Assembly (NCBI GenBank): GCA_900548225.1
Contig: URJM01000001.1
Location: forward strand, 1 to 64,000
From: an uncultured bacterium
Lineage (GTDB): Bacteria > Verrucomicrobiota > Lentisphaeria > Oligosphaerales > Oligosphaeraceae
Length of the DNA stretch: 64,000 nucleotides
Direction of reading: 5' to 3'
The position numbers and the translations under genes were made by a program. Positions 27,218 through 38,000 of the stretch are shown here, piece by piece (positions within the stretch are counted from its first letter, which is position 1; every line of letters starts with the position of its first letter). A model generated the notes under the pieces. The model was not told where the DNA came from. It worked only from the letters and a program-made list of their open reading frames with translations, and did not search any database.

Positions 27218-28027
27218 CTACGCGTCGTCGCGCAGAAGCTCCATCATGTAGTTGTAGCTCTCCTCCAGCGCCTTCCACATTTCGACGGAGCAGTAGTCCA
27301 GTTCGACGATGATCGCCTCGACGTGCTTCGGTGTCGCCTTGATGAGTTCCGGAATCGGCAGGGTTCCCGTGCCCAGGGGCAGCAGGTCGATGGGCTGGTC
27401 GAGAAGCCCCGCCTTGTATTCGGTCTCGCCCTCGGCCTTCTGCTGGCGGCAGATTCCGTCCTTCATGTGCAGGAGGATTGTGCGGTCGCCGAATTTCTTG
27501 AGGTTTTCTACGGGGTCTTCCGTGCCGTAGTTGGTGGACCAGAAGCAGTCGAGCTGGAACTTGACTCCCTTTGGAATCATGTCGCAGTAGATGTCGTATG
27601 CGAGGCGTCCGTCGATGCGTCCGAATTCGAACCAGTGGTTGTGCTGGAAGAGTTCATAGCCGTTGCGTTCGAGGACTTCATACATTTCGGTGGTGTTTTC
27701 GGCGGTGCGCTTGATTGCATCCAGGTCCTTGAAGTCGTCGGGGCCATATCCGCAGACGATTCGCTTCATTCCAATCTCGTCCGCGATGTCCATGCATTCG
27801 CCGATGTTGCCGAGGCCGCGCGCCCATGGGCTGTGGCTGGAGACCATGTCCATCCCAAGGTCGTTGATGACCTTCCTGAAATCGCGGGGGCGAATGTCGA
27901 AGAAACCTGCAGGCTCGACATACTTGTAGCCGATGTCGGCGATGCGCTTCAAAAGCGTGGCGTACTTCTTGACGCTGGGAAAGGACTCGCGAACCGAGTA
28001 GAGCTGAACCCCTAATGGAAATTTCAT
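27218..28027 (-). CDS. sugar phosphate isomerase/epimerase
   Basis: A 269-residue TIM-barrel protein of the xylose-isomerase-like superfamily. It starts MKFPLGVQLYSVRESF, typical of the IolE-like/YcjR-like branch found in large numbers in PVC and Bacteroidota genomes. Acidic and His metal ligands are plausible in LFQHNHWFEF, FQLDCFWS, ILLHMKDG and IIVELDYCS. Substrate unknown; context gives no help, as the gene stands alone between the recN leader and an empty 270-bp region. It is only distantly similar to the isomerase at 8799-9659. Confidence 0.82.
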   Translation of the reverse strand: MKFPLGVQLYSVRESFPSVKKYATLLKRIADIGYKYVEPAGFFDIRPRDFRKVINDLGMDMVSSHSPWARGLGNIGECMDIADEIGMKRIVCGYGPDDFKDLDAIKRTAENTTEMYEVLERNGYELFQHNHWFEFGRIDGRLAYDIYCDMIPKGVKFQLDCFWSTNYGTEDPVENLKKFGDRTILLHMKDGICRQQKAEGETEYKAGLLDQPIDLLPLGTGTLPIPELIKATPKHVEAIIVELDYCSVEMWKALEESYNYMMELLRDDA

Positions 28028-28297
28028 GGATGGATTCTCCGAGTTGCTTGAATGGAAAGGACAGGATAACGCCGGTCTAGATATAGACAGTGCAGGTAAT
28101 GTGACACTCCAAAGGAGTTTTTCACGCAGAAAACAGATGAAAAGCTCCCCCCCATGGGGTAGGGGAAGGAGAATCCGGCAGGGCCCCGTTCATGGGCAGT
28201 CATAAGGCGAACAGGGGCATCTCATTCTCTTCACTTCCTCCATTGCCTGCCTTACTGGGGAGCATGGCGAAAAACAAGGAAGACTCCGCTTAATGAG
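28028..28297. other. intergenic region with a small hairpin
   Basis: Upstream of the isomerase (minus) and downstream of the GT8 gene (minus). ACTCC/GGAGT (28106-28110/28114-28118) followed by T5 resembles a short terminator on the plus strand, where no gene precedes it. Otherwise nothing is seen. Confidence 0.4.
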
Positions 28298-29233
28298 TCA
28301 GTGGTCGGCAGCCTGGCATCGCCAGCGTATTCTCCTGATGTCCTTTCTTCCCCAGAGGCGTTTTTTGCGGGAGTCTACAAACCATCCGTGCAGATGTAGT
28401 TTCAACCAGTATTTTGCCTTTTTCCAGAATCCGATGGGCGTATCCAGCGCACAGAGGCAGAAAGTGTATCCGTAGGGGTGGTGGAAGCTCTTCCAGAAAA
28501 GCCATGGCTTGTGGTGGCCTGTAAAGTGGACGATTCCAGGATTCCGGATGGCGTCCTGCACTTCCTCGTCGGTGTACATCCCGGAGACGGCGGGGTTGCG
28601 GTAGACTGAGTTTATGATATTCCAATTCTGGGGGAGCATGGTGTAGTTCCTGCCGAAATACGCATTCAGCAGCCCCTGGTCCGCGAAATGCATCCAGGAG
28701 CGGTTGTCATGCCAGAACTTCGCCAGCTTTTCCACATGGCCTTCCATGCGCCATTGGTCCAAATCCAGCAGCATCACGCCGGAATTGAACATGATGTGGT
28801 CAGGGCAGTAGCATTTTCGCTTTTCCTGGAGGCCGGCCCTGTCGCCAACCCCGGCGAGGGGCTTTCCCTGCAAATCCATATTCCAGAGTTTTTCGATGTC
28901 ATCCAGAACAACCACATCACAGTCGAGATAGATGATGCGAGCCAAATCAGGCAGGAAATTCGCATACTCCAGACGGTAGTACATCGGTTTGGCGGTGCCC
29001 CAGCGGGCATGGAATGCTGTCGTGTCTACGGGGATTTCCTTGATTTCCACCTGAGAGGAGGAATAGCGTGAGAAGCGTTTGCGTTGTCCTTCACTTAGGC
29101 CATTGGTAAAGATGTGAAACACAAGTGGCTTCCCATTTTGCGGATGGAAACGTGCCACGGAACGGATGACAATCATGGCAAAGTCGACATAATTGTCGTC
29201 CGTTGAGAGTCCGATGTGGATTTTGTTGTCCAT
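28298..29233 (-). CDS. family 8 glycosyltransferase (LPS-type galactosyl/glucosyltransferase)
   Basis: A 311-residue GT-A enzyme of the LgtC/WaaI/WaaJ class. The N-terminus IHIGLSTDDNYVDFAMIVIRS is the nucleotide-sugar binding strand. The metal-binding DXD is IYLDCDVVVLDD (Asp104, Asp106). HIMFNSGVMLLDL and the C-terminal HFTGHHKPW complete the GT8 set. A basic C-terminal tail (SRKKRLWGRKDIRRIRW) may bind the inner membrane, as in LPS-core transferases. It lies downstream of a WaaG-like and a GT2 gene on the same strand, so a role in LPS outer core is likely. The sugar cannot be assigned. Confidence 0.9.
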   Translation of the reverse strand: MDNKIHIGLSTDDNYVDFAMIVIRSVARFHPQNGKPLVFHIFTNGLSEGQRKRFSRYSSSQVEIKEIPVDTTAFHARWGTAKPMYYRLEYANFLPDLARIIYLDCDVVVLDDIEKLWNMDLQGKPLAGVGDRAGLQEKRKCYCPDHIMFNSGVMLLDLDQWRMEGHVEKLAKFWHDNRSWMHFADQGLLNAYFGRNYTMLPQNWNIINSVYRNPAVSGMYTDEEVQDAIRNPGIVHFTGHHKPWLFWKSFHHPYGYTFCLCALDTPIGFWKKAKYWLKLHLHGWFVDSRKKRLWGRKDIRRIRWRCQAADH

Positions 29234-29558
29234 GGAAGGTTCCTTGAAATGCTCCTGTGGGAGGTTGCGGGCGTATGTGAACTGGATTCACCAGAGCTCC
29301 AGCGTAGATTCCATAGCTGAGCGACTTGCCTTTCCGGAGGACGACTGGACGGGGGCGATGGCACATCCGCCCTGAATGCCTCTTTCAGGATAGGCACATC
29401 CTGCGCCGTGCCACGCATCATTGCCAGCGTGGACAGGCGACATGGCGCCAGGTCGTCGGACAATGGATTGCCTGCATGATGATAAGGCGTGAATCCTGAA
29501 TTGTGCAGAATACTGCGATGGGGATGCGATTCCCAATTGCAATTCCTTATGCCAGGAT
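29234..29558. other. intergenic region, no gene seen
   Basis: This 325-bp gap lies between two same-strand glycosyltransferase genes. Short frames on both strands lack start context and resemble nothing known. It may be decayed coding DNA or carry a promoter for the GT8 gene; no clear motif was found. Confidence 0.4.
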
Positions 29559-30722
29559 TCAGTTGCGTGGGTTGTCGGGAGGCTGGGAATCCGCACTGGA
29601 ATGTGAAACAAGCTTGGACCGTGCGATTTTTTCCAGTTCATCGACAGCGACTCTGGAGCGCCCTGTGAAATCCTGGTGCTTTGCGTATTCCCTCGTACTT
29701 TGCTTCAGGGCTGGCAGGTCATTGATGGCGTGAAGTACCATCTGGTTCAGGGTTTCCTGGGAAAATGGCTCCGGCACAACCGTGCCTGTGGCCTCCCGGA
29801 CGAAATTCTCAAAGCCGCAGGCCTGTGAGCAGACTACGGGAAGCCCCGAGGCTATAGCCTCAATCAGCACGGTCCCCGTCCCTTCCTCGCGGGCAGGATG
29901 AATCATTAGATCCATAGCCTGCATTAGGTCAGGGACGTCATCTCGCGCTCCCAGGAAGCAAAAGCGCTCATCTGGCACTCCGAGTTTCTCCACCATGCGG
30001 CGGACCTTCGTGGGATTCTCCTTCCCCGCCAGGAAGAATCGAACATCCAGGTTTTCGGGAAGAGCTTTCACGGCCGCAAGCACACGGTCGACTCCCTTGC
30101 GGAGGAGGTTTGTCCCCGCCAGGAAGAAAGCCAGCGTACCATCTCCGAGGCCGAGTTGTGCTCTCTTCCGCCGCCGCACATCGTCATTTTCCTGCAGGCG
30201 GCAGCGTTCGTCCATTCCCGGCGGGAGGTAGACGAAGCGTTCTTCAGGGAGGGAATACCACTGGGCATATTCCCTGTGCTGGGACTCCGCGATGTAGAAC
30301 AATTTCGTATGCGCGTTTGGAGAGCATAGCGACTCCTCATGCCGCAGGTAGGTCCGGTATCTGGGGTGACACGCAAGGACCAGGGGGCTATGCTGGCTTC
30401 TCATCCACTTGCCCATGCAGGAGTCGGCGACAAAGTAGGCGTCGCAACCTGGAATCCGGTTCATGGCGAGTGAGACGTCGACGTCATGTGTCTGCAGATA
30501 ATCTGCAACTGCCTTTCGAAAGCATTCCATGGCTCCATAGTTTGTCCAGGCATGGATTGGCTGGGCGAGCACGCTGATCCCTTCGGGCTTGTCGCCCTGC
30601 CATGAGGAGCAAAAAATCGTCACATTGTGCCCCCGCCGGGCGGCCTCCTGGGCAAAGCGCAACGTGTCCTTTTGGAGCCCCCCTTGTGGGAAATACTTGA
30701 AAAGAGCCAACAGGATATTCAT
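29559..30722 (-). CDS. waaG: WaaG-like LPS core glycosyltransferase (GT4)
   Basis: A 387-residue GT-B enzyme closely resembling E. coli WaaG, which adds the first outer-core glucose to heptose II. Shared features: start LLALFKYFPQGGLQKDTLRFA, then MNRIPGCDAYFVADSCMGKW (about 90-110), LRKGVDRVLAAVKALPENL, and the EX7E motif in HPAREEGTGTVLIEAIASGLPVV (Glu nucleotide-sugar ligands) followed by EPFSQETLNQM. Both Rossmann halves are present. The GT2 gene lies 20 bases upstream. Its N-terminal half is clearly related to the N-terminal part of the kinase fusion at 43602-44876. Confidence 0.9.
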   Translation of the reverse strand: MNILLALFKYFPQGGLQKDTLRFAQEAARRGHNVTIFCSSWQGDKPEGISVLAQPIHAWTNYGAMECFRKAVADYLQTHDVDVSLAMNRIPGCDAYFVADSCMGKWMRSQHSPLVLACHPRYRTYLRHEESLCSPNAHTKLFYIAESQHREYAQWYSLPEERFVYLPPGMDERCRLQENDDVRRRKRAQLGLGDGTLAFFLAGTNLLRKGVDRVLAAVKALPENLDVRFFLAGKENPTKVRRMVEKLGVPDERFCFLGARDDVPDLMQAMDLMIHPAREEGTGTVLIEAIASGLPVVCSQACGFENFVREATGTVVPEPFSQETLNQMVLHAINDLPALKQSTREYAKHQDFTGRSRVAVDELEKIARSKLVSHSSADSQPPDNPRN

Positions 30723-30742
30723 GACAGCAGACCTCGCTTTTT

Positions 30743-31705
30743 TTACCAGAAAACAAGGGAACTTGAAATGCCGTGGCGAATGAGTGACCAGACAATCCTG
30801 TGCTTGAAGCCCCCGAATTGTCGGATGGAACTGTCCAGGAGGGCAAGCAAATCCCTGTCGTTCATCGTGCGCTCAAGGAACTCTTGCCTGCGGATGCCTC
30901 CGAACTTCTTGATGGTCCATACATATTCCAGGGATTTTCTGAGGAGCATACGCCGCATGGCGGATGGGAGTATCCTGTCTAGTTCCATAAGGAAGCGTTT
31001 CAGTGAATCCAACCGCATGGGGATTTCCATGGAGACGCTGCAGGATGTGTCCTGTAGGAGATATGTGTATCCGCAATAATCTGGAAGAACCACGATTCGC
31101 CTGGCGAAGATGGCGGCGGTGCAGGAGAACAGTGTGTCTTCCGCAAATCGTAACTCCTTGTCAAAGAGTATGTTATGACTTTCAAGCAAGGAACGTCTAA
31201 AGAGCTTTGCGCAACTGATGTCGAGAAAGTGGAGCACGTCGTAGAAGCGGATGTCGTTTTCCGGGCAGACGGAAACGGGGCGGCGTAGCCTCTCCGTCCG
31301 GAATTGTTTTCTGCGTCTGCCATCTGGTGTGTGCAAATCCACATTTCCGCAGACGATGTCGACATCCTCCTCCTTTGCGGCTGCTTCGAGGAGTGTCTTG
31401 CAGAAATCGCAGTCCAGGACATCATCGCAGTCCAGGAAGGAGACGAAGGTTCCTTTTGCCATGGCCAGGCCATCGTTTCTGCTTTTTGAGACGCCCTGAT
31501 TAATATCGTGGCAAACAATGCGGGCGTCCATGGAACGGTGGTTTTGCAGGTATTTCTCCATTACTGCCCTTGTGCCGTCCTGCGATGCGTCGTCTACGAG
31601 GATGACTTCGAAATCCTGGCATGACTGCCTGAGGATGGAATCAAGGCAGTTTTCAATGGTCTTCTCGCCATTATAGCACGGAACAATGATAGAAATCTCT
31701 GGCAT
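30743..31705 (-). CDS. family 2 glycosyltransferase
   Basis: A 320-residue GT-A enzyme. The start at 31705 (MPEISIIVPCYNGEKT) gives the canonical GT2 N-terminus; an in-frame start at 31780 would add 25 odd residues. Motifs: SIIVPCYNGEKTIENCLDSIL, VILVDDASQDGT, FVSFLDCDDVLD with the DXD-like acidic pair, and the acceptor region with FAEDTLFSCT. No transmembrane segment is evident. It is first of the three minus-strand glycosyltransferase genes, likely acting on LPS core or surface glycan. Donor and acceptor are unknown. Confidence 0.9.
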   Translation of the reverse strand: MPEISIIVPCYNGEKTIENCLDSILRQSCQDFEVILVDDASQDGTRAVMEKYLQNHRSMDARIVCHDINQGVSKSRNDGLAMAKGTFVSFLDCDDVLDCDFCKTLLEAAAKEEDVDIVCGNVDLHTPDGRRRKQFRTERLRRPVSVCPENDIRFYDVLHFLDISCAKLFRRSLLESHNILFDKELRFAEDTLFSCTAAIFARRIVVLPDYCGYTYLLQDTSCSVSMEIPMRLDSLKRFLMELDRILPSAMRRMLLRKSLEYVWTIKKFGGIRRQEFLERTMNDRDLLALLDSSIRQFGGFKHRIVWSLIRHGISSSLVFW

Positions 31706-32393
31706 TCTAGGAAGAGGGCATGTCTCCCGAAAAGGGAATTGCCTGGATGATGGGAACAGATGGCAACACTTTGGAGTCAAGGCAATGCCCCTTTGCTTTT
31801 ATTCCATTTTGGGCGATGTAATACATGCGTCCAGATACCGTCGGAGCAGTTGCGTCGGGAGGTTGTCCAACCAGGGAGTGTGGAAGGGGCAGGATTGGAT
31901 GTATGCGACCCGCCCCCTCTGTATGTTAATGGAAAAGGACTCTGCATTGCCCACTGCATCCACCCAGACGCAAGAGCGTCCATGGCCTGACGCGACAAAG
32001 CTGGCTGAAACAGGCAAGGTCGCCCTCTTGAACGGATGCGGCGGGGTGACCTGCAATCGGGACACATCTTCTACTTTAGCCAGATCCCAGGAAGCTGAAT
32101 CCTAATATAGCATTGCGTCATTCCTGCGCAATTGCAGGTGCCCAGGCTGCCAGGCGGCCAATTCCCCAGGGTGGAGGCATCCACTCGCCGCATTCTCCTG
32201 GTGCTGCTCCCACTTCCAGGTGCAGACGTGTGCCTCCGGCTTTTTTTTGTGTTGGCCATTGTTTTTCGGTGCGGGAATCCTGCAGTGTCTTATATTAAGC
32301 GAAATTTCAAACGCCCGTTTGATTTTTCGCTTGTCCTTGTCAGGACTTGTAGGTTTGTGTCATTGTTTGTTTTGAGGATAATTTCTGATAGTC
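31706..32393. other. 688-bp intergenic region without a recognisable gene
   Basis: It separates the divergent GT2 gene and the RND pump operon. A minus-strand frame at 31799-32065 (GTG start, 88 codons) reads smoothly but matches no family I recognise and could be a gene remnant. The last 100 bases before 32394 are AT-rich and likely hold the pump promoter, but no well-spaced -35/-10 pair was found. Confidence 0.5.
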
Positions 32394-33842
32394 ATGCGCG
32401 AGAAGATTTCTGGAGTCATCCTGTTGTTTCTCCTGTTGTGCGGTGTGTTTTTCCTTTCATCCTGTGCGTCCCTGGGTGACGGTGTGGAGGTTCGTCGCGG
32501 GCATGTTTCCTCCTTTGGGGAGGATTTGTCGGCCCGTGGGGTTTGGCTTGACTCTCCCCGGAGTTTGGAGGAGTGCCTTTCCTTTGCGTTGGAGAACAAC
32601 TACAATCTGCGTCTTTCGGCGTTGCAGCGCCGTCTTTCCGAGTTGGACGTGAACTCCTCCTTTGCGAACTTCCTGCCGGAGGTTTCCGCTACGGCGGGCT
32701 GGACGGGGTGGCGTCACCAGCAGACCATGCGTGGCACTCCGGTCTCTGACAAGAGCTATTCGAACGCTTCATTGAATGTCCAGATGCCCATTTTCTACCC
32801 GTCGACATGGCTTTTGTATGCGAGCAGGAAGCTGGCCCGCGAGGAGTCAGCCTTGTCCCAGCATGTTGCGCGTCAGGGGATTGTCGCGCAGGTCACGGGG
32901 TTGTATTTCCAGTGTCTTGTTGACGAGCAGCAGATTTCCGCCCTGGAGAGTCAGGTCGAGGCGACGAAGAGCCAGTATGAGCGTGTCGCCGCGATGTTGG
33001 AGGAGGGGCAGTATTTGCAGTGGGAGTGCACCAATGCGGAGGCGCAGTACAAGTCGAAGGTCATTTCCCTGGAGCAGGCGCGGCGTTCGATGCAGGTCGA
33101 CCGTGGACGCCTTTTGCAGGCACTTGGGCTTTCCCCGATGGACGAGTCTCGGCTGAAGCTGATTCCCCCTGAGGAGGGCGTTGCGGCGGACACCGGGGCG
33201 CTCTCCGACCTGGTGCTTCGTGCATTGGCCACCCGCCCCGAGCTTTCGGTCCAGGACAGGAAGATTGTGGAGTCCGAGAACCAGGTCCGCCTTGCGGTTG
33301 TCGACTTCCTGCCGGTGGTCGGCGGCTTTGCCACCGGGACTTGGACAGGCGACGACATTGCGGACCGTGCCAGAAACCTCTATGGCGGGTTTTCGGCGGC
33401 CATGGACCTCTTCAAGGGCTTTTCGAAGGTGACGAACTACAAGGCGTCGAAAGTCGTCCGGGAGGCCGCGAATCTCCAGAGGGAGGATTTGACGCTCTCC
33501 GTCATCCTGGAGGTGGTTTCGGCCGATGCGGATTTGCGGGATGCCGAGAGTGCCCGCCAGCTTGCCCAGCTGAGCTACGATGCGCTTTCGGCGCGCTACG
33601 AGGAGTTCCGCGACCGCTACGAGGAGGGGATAGAACCCCTCTACAGGATGCTGGACGCAAGGGCCGAGATGGACGACGCAATGCTGGCGTTGGTCCAGAC
33701 GCGCTACCTCTCGGAAATCGCACGGGTGAGGCTGGATTTGGCGACGGGGGCCATCGTCCCCGACTCCGCGCATTGGACGAAGGAGGACGCGGAACACCCG
33801 ATGAAGGAAAAATTGGATGAGTTGTTGATCAAGGAGCAATAG
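32394..33842 (+). CDS. TolC-family outer-membrane efflux lipoprotein (RND pump)
   Basis: A 482-residue outer-membrane channel protein with a lipoprotein signal ending VFFLSSC (Cys24). Two repeats of long amphipathic helices rich in Ala, Glu, Leu and Gln follow (for example RSLEECLSFALENNYNLRL and SAALDLFKGF-like segments), as in OprM/NodT. It is first in an operon with an adaptor (3-base gap) and an RND permease, so it forms the exit duct of a tripartite pump. GAGGA lies 16-20 bases before the ATG, slightly far. It is separate from, and only moderately similar to, the channel gene at 10497. Confidence 0.92.
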   Translation: MREKISGVILLFLLLCGVFFLSSCASLGDGVEVRRGHVSSFGEDLSARGVWLDSPRSLEECLSFALENNYNLRLSALQRRLSELDVNSSFANFLPEVSATAGWTGWRHQQTMRGTPVSDKSYSNASLNVQMPIFYPSTWLLYASRKLAREESALSQHVARQGIVAQVTGLYFQCLVDEQQISALESQVEATKSQYERVAAMLEEGQYLQWECTNAEAQYKSKVISLEQARRSMQVDRGRLLQALGLSPMDESRLKLIPPEEGVAADTGALSDLVLRALATRPELSVQDRKIVESENQVRLAVVDFLPVVGGFATGTWTGDDIADRARNLYGGFSAAMDLFKGFSKVTNYKASKVVREAANLQREDLTLSVILEVVSADADLRDAESARQLAQLSYDALSARYEEFRDRYEEGIEPLYRMLDARAEMDDAMLALVQTRYLSEIARVRLDLATGAIVPDSAHWTKEDAEHPMKEKLDELLIKEQ

Positions 33843-33845
33843 GCA

Positions 33846-35009
33846 ATGAAGAAGATACTTTTCTGGACGATTTCGGTTGTTGCGGGGCTTCTTGCCGTTT
33901 CGTGCGGCAAGAGCGAAAAGAAGGCGGAGACGGTTTCGCGGGCCGTTGGCACCCCCGTGGTCATGGGCAATCTTGTGGAGCGTGATTTCACCAGCCGTCT
34001 GATGCTCAAGGGGACGTTGGAGCCCACGGTCCATACGACCGTGGCGGCGCGTGTCAGCGGCACAATGCTGAAGGTTCTGGTGGAGGAGGGCGATTCTGTC
34101 GAGGCAGGGCAGTTGCTCTTCACGATTGACGAGAGGAACTACCGCGACAAATACGAGGTCGCGTCCGCCACCCTGGAGGCCCAGAAGTCTGCCGTGGAGG
34201 TTGCTAGGGCCCAGGTTGAGAAGGCCGAGGCCGGCTTCAGGAAGTCGAGCCTTGACGTCGAAAGATACCGTCGTCTCCGTGAGAAGGAGCGTGTCTCCGC
34301 CAGCGAGCTGGAGGCCTACGAATTGAAATACGACTCTGCGAAGGCCGACTTGTCTTTGGCGAAGGCGAATCTTTCCTCACAGGAGGCCCAGGTCGCCCTT
34401 GCGGAGGCGAATCTTTCCATTGCGAAGAAGAATCTTGACGACTGTTCCGCCTACGCCCCGTTTTCCGGGCGTGTTAGCGGGCGCCTTCACGAGCCAGGCG
34501 AGGAGATCAAGGCCGAGACAGGCATCATCCGGCTTGTGAGCCTTGACGAAATGCGCGCCGTCGCCTCGTTGCCTGCGGAGTACTATTCCGTGATTCGCCC
34601 GGGGGAGACCGTTCTTCGGATGACCCTTGCCGGGAACGACGGCTCCTGGGAGGTAAAGGTGACCGACAAGAGTCCCGTGATTGAGAAGGGATTGCGGACA
34701 TTCCAGGTGCGGGGCACCTTCGGGAACCCCGACAAGAACCTGCTTGTCCCCGGCCAGCTCGTGGATTTGGCAGTCAACCTGAAGCAGTCCCATGGTCTTG
34801 GGGTTCCCCTTATCGTGCCTGTGCGCCGTGCCTCCGGGCTTCTTCTCTACACCGTGGTGGACGGCAAGGCGAAGGAGATTGCCGTGACCGAGGGCATCTC
34901 GGAGGACGGCGTCCTGGAGGTCAGCGGCGAGGGGCTGAGTGCCGACCTGCCGATTGTCTTCGAAGGGCAGTATATGATCCAGGACGGCGAACCCGTCCTG
35001 GTGAAGTAG
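33846..35009 (+). CDS. RND efflux periplasmic adaptor lipoprotein
   Basis: A 387-residue membrane-fusion protein with lipobox GLLAVSC (Cys20), so it is anchored by lipid as in AcrA. Visible parts: half lipoyl VAARVSGTMLKVLVEEGDSVEAGQ, a coiled-coil hairpin (about 85-190), the second half lipoyl with CSAYAPFSGRVSGRLHEPGEEI, a beta barrel and a membrane-proximal domain. It lies between the TolC-like and RND genes with a 3-base gap upstream, consistent with a single pump complex. Confidence 0.93.
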   Translation: MKKILFWTISVVAGLLAVSCGKSEKKAETVSRAVGTPVVMGNLVERDFTSRLMLKGTLEPTVHTTVAARVSGTMLKVLVEEGDSVEAGQLLFTIDERNYRDKYEVASATLEAQKSAVEVARAQVEKAEAGFRKSSLDVERYRRLREKERVSASELEAYELKYDSAKADLSLAKANLSSQEAQVALAEANLSIAKKNLDDCSAYAPFSGRVSGRLHEPGEEIKAETGIIRLVSLDEMRAVASLPAEYYSVIRPGETVLRMTLAGNDGSWEVKVTDKSPVIEKGLRTFQVRGTFGNPDKNLLVPGQLVDLAVNLKQSHGLGVPLIVPVRRASGLLLYTVVDGKAKEIAVTEGISEDGVLEVSGEGLSADLPIVFEGQYMIQDGEPVLVK

Positions 35010-35064
35010 CCGTTCGACTGTCTCTCCTGTCACTTTTCTCATATAAGAAGGGAGAAAACCGAAG

Positions 35065-38000
35065 ATGTTTTTATCGGATGCATCAACCAAACGGCCCGTG
35101 GCCATGACATGCCTGCTCATTGCGCTTGTGGGCCTGGGACTGAACAGCTACAGAAAGCTGTCCCTGGAAAACCTTCCCTCGGCGGATGTCCCATACGTGA
35201 GCATCAGCACCACCTGGGTCGGAGCCACCCCGGAGGACATGGAGACGGATGTGGCGAAGCGAATCGAGGACGCCGTCTCGTCAATCGACGGGCTCAAGCA
35301 CATCCAGACCACGTGCCTTGAGAACATCTGCAACATCCTTCTAGAGTTCAATCTCGATGTGGATGTGGATGTCGCCGCAGTGGATGTACGTGAGAAGGTT
35401 GACAAGATCCTGGGGGATTTGCCCGACGACGCGGACAGACCGGTCATTGAGAAGATTGACATCAATGCCACCAGCGTCGTGAAGCTGGCGCTGACGGGGG
35501 ACGCCACCCTCGAGGAAAAGTACGACTACGTCGACAATTCCCTGGCGGACAGGTTTGCGATGATTCCCGGTGTCGGAAGCGTCGAAATCATCGGCGGCAA
35601 CGGGCGTGAAGTCCATGTGGAGCTCGACCGCCGCGCATTGGTGGCCGCGGGACTGACGACTGCCGACGTGGTTGGCGCGATCAAGGCGAACATCAATTCG
35701 CTGCCATCCGGATACATCCGGGAAAAGGGCACTGAAGTCAGCGTCAAGTTTGACGCGGAGTATCCTGAAATCGACGAAATCTCCTCCTTCGAAGTCGTAA
35801 GCAAAGACGGGGTTCGCAGGACCCTTGGCGACCTGGGCACGGTCTTCATGACCACGGAGGAAGTCCGCCGCCGCGCATGGCTCAATGGCGAGGAGTGCGT
35901 AATCCTCTCGATTGTCAAGAAGGGCGAGGCGAATACGGTCAAGCTGGTGGAGGAGTGCCGCAAGCGCGTGGACGAGATGCAGGAGCTTCTCCCCGGCGGC
36001 ATGCATCTCCAGGTGGTCACCGACGAGGCGGGCACAATCCAGGAGATGGTGGACTCCACGATCAACGACATCATCAGCGGCATCATCCTCTGCGCAATCA
36101 TCCTCTTCTTCTTCCTGGCTGACTTGCGCACCACCCTGATTGTCTTCATCTCGATGCCCCTGACTATCATCATCAGCTTCTTCTTCATGCAGATTGCGGG
36201 GCAGACGCTGAACGTCGTCACCCTGCTGGCAATCGGCCTTTCGGTCGGCATCCTCGTCTCCAACTCGATTGTCGTCCTGGAGAATGTCTCCTCCTGGATG
36301 GAAAAGACCGACGACCCGTGGGAAGCCGCCTCCAAGGGCACCAGCGAGATGGCGATCTCCGTCTTTGCCTCGGCTGGCACCAACGTAGTCGTCATGCTTC
36401 CCCTTACGATGATGTGGAGTCTTGTGGGAAAGATCCTGAAGCCCTTTGCGATGACGACCCTCATCGTCAACCTGACTTCGATCTTCATTTCCTTCACCCT
36501 GACACCGATTCTCTGCGCGGTCTTTCTGAAGCCGAAGGGGCAGCGTAGGCAGGGGCCCCTCATGCGCCTTGCCTCGAAGTGGACTGTCCTCATTGCCAAG
36601 CTCGCCCAGAAATATGCGAAGTTGCTGCGCTGGTGCGTTGAACGGCGGTTTGTCTGTCTTCTGGCAACGGCAGGATGTGCGCTTCTCTTCTGGTTTGTGG
36701 TGGCGAAGCAGGGCAGTGGACTTGGCTTCACGCTGATGGAGGATGCCGACAAGGGGCGCGTCACCGCAGTCATCGAGTGCCCTGTGAACTACAGCCTCGA
36801 ACAGACCTGCGAGCGTGTCAACAAGATTGCGGAGGACTTCCGCAACAACCTCTCGGACTTGGTCAACTGTTCCGTGCAGGTCGGCAAGATCGAGTCGGTT
36901 GGAAGCGGAACCACGGTCGCGGTCTATCTTTCGCAGATTGACCTGTCCTTCAAGAGCAAGTTGGAGCGCGAGTGGAAACTGGCCGACCGAATCAACGAAA
37001 TCCAGGCGCGACTGGCCCAGGAACCCAACATCTACTACACGGTGGCAGTCCCGTCCGACATGGGCGGCATCTCGACCCCAATCAAATTCAGCGTCTCCGG
37101 CAGCGACCAGGCGGTGCTGGAGTCGATTGGACGCCATGCGCGCAGCGTCTCCCGCGAAATCGCAGGTGTCTCCACCCTCGACACATCCGTCCGCGAGGGA
37201 AAGCCCCAGATGCTGATTACCCCGAAGCGCACTGTCATGCAGGATTCCGGGCTGACCTCCTCGGTTCTCGGAAGCATCCTGCGAGGCAATCTTGAAGGCA
37301 TCAAGGCGGCGCTCTACAAGACAGGCGACCGTTCCTACGACATCCGCGTCAAATACGCCGAGGAGGAAGGACGGGGGCAGGTGGCCGAATTCCTGATTCC
37401 CGGCAAGGATGGCAACCCGGTCCTGCTCTCCAGCGTCGCAAATATCACGGAACGCACAATCCCAGTCACGATCGACCGCAATGACAAGCGCAGGGTCGTA
37501 TGGATTACAGGAACGCTGGCAGACGGAGCGCCGCTGCAAAGCACGCAGGCCGCAGTCGTCAACAGGCTCTATGAAGACGGGATGATTCCCCCTGAATACA
37601 CGATCAACGTCTCCGGCAACGCCGAGTATCTCGGCGATGCAGTGGCGGACTTTGCCGAGGCAATCCTGCTGGCCGCATTCCTGACCTACCTGACCATCGC
37701 CGCAATCATGGAGTCGTTCACGCGTCCGTTCATCATCCTCCTGACGCTGCCCTTCGGCCTCATCGGAGTCGTATGGGGGCTGGTTTTGAGTGGCTGGAAC
37801 ATCAACATCCTCGTCATGCTTGGCGTCCTGATGCTCATCGGCGTGGTTGTCAACGCGGCAATCCTGATGGTTGACCGTTCGAATTCACTCCGTGCCCAGG
37901 GGGTTGCGCCGCGCGAGGCGCTGGTCCGCGGTTCAGGGGAGTCCTTCAGGGCCGTCCTGATGGTCATCCTGGCCAGCGCATTGGGAATGCTGCCAATCGC

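Noticed and set aside
31799..32065. 88-codon minus-strand frame (GTG start) upstream of the GT2 gene
   Set aside because: It reads smoothly but matches nothing I recognise, has only a weak ribosome site and could be a gene remnant; not strong enough to call.
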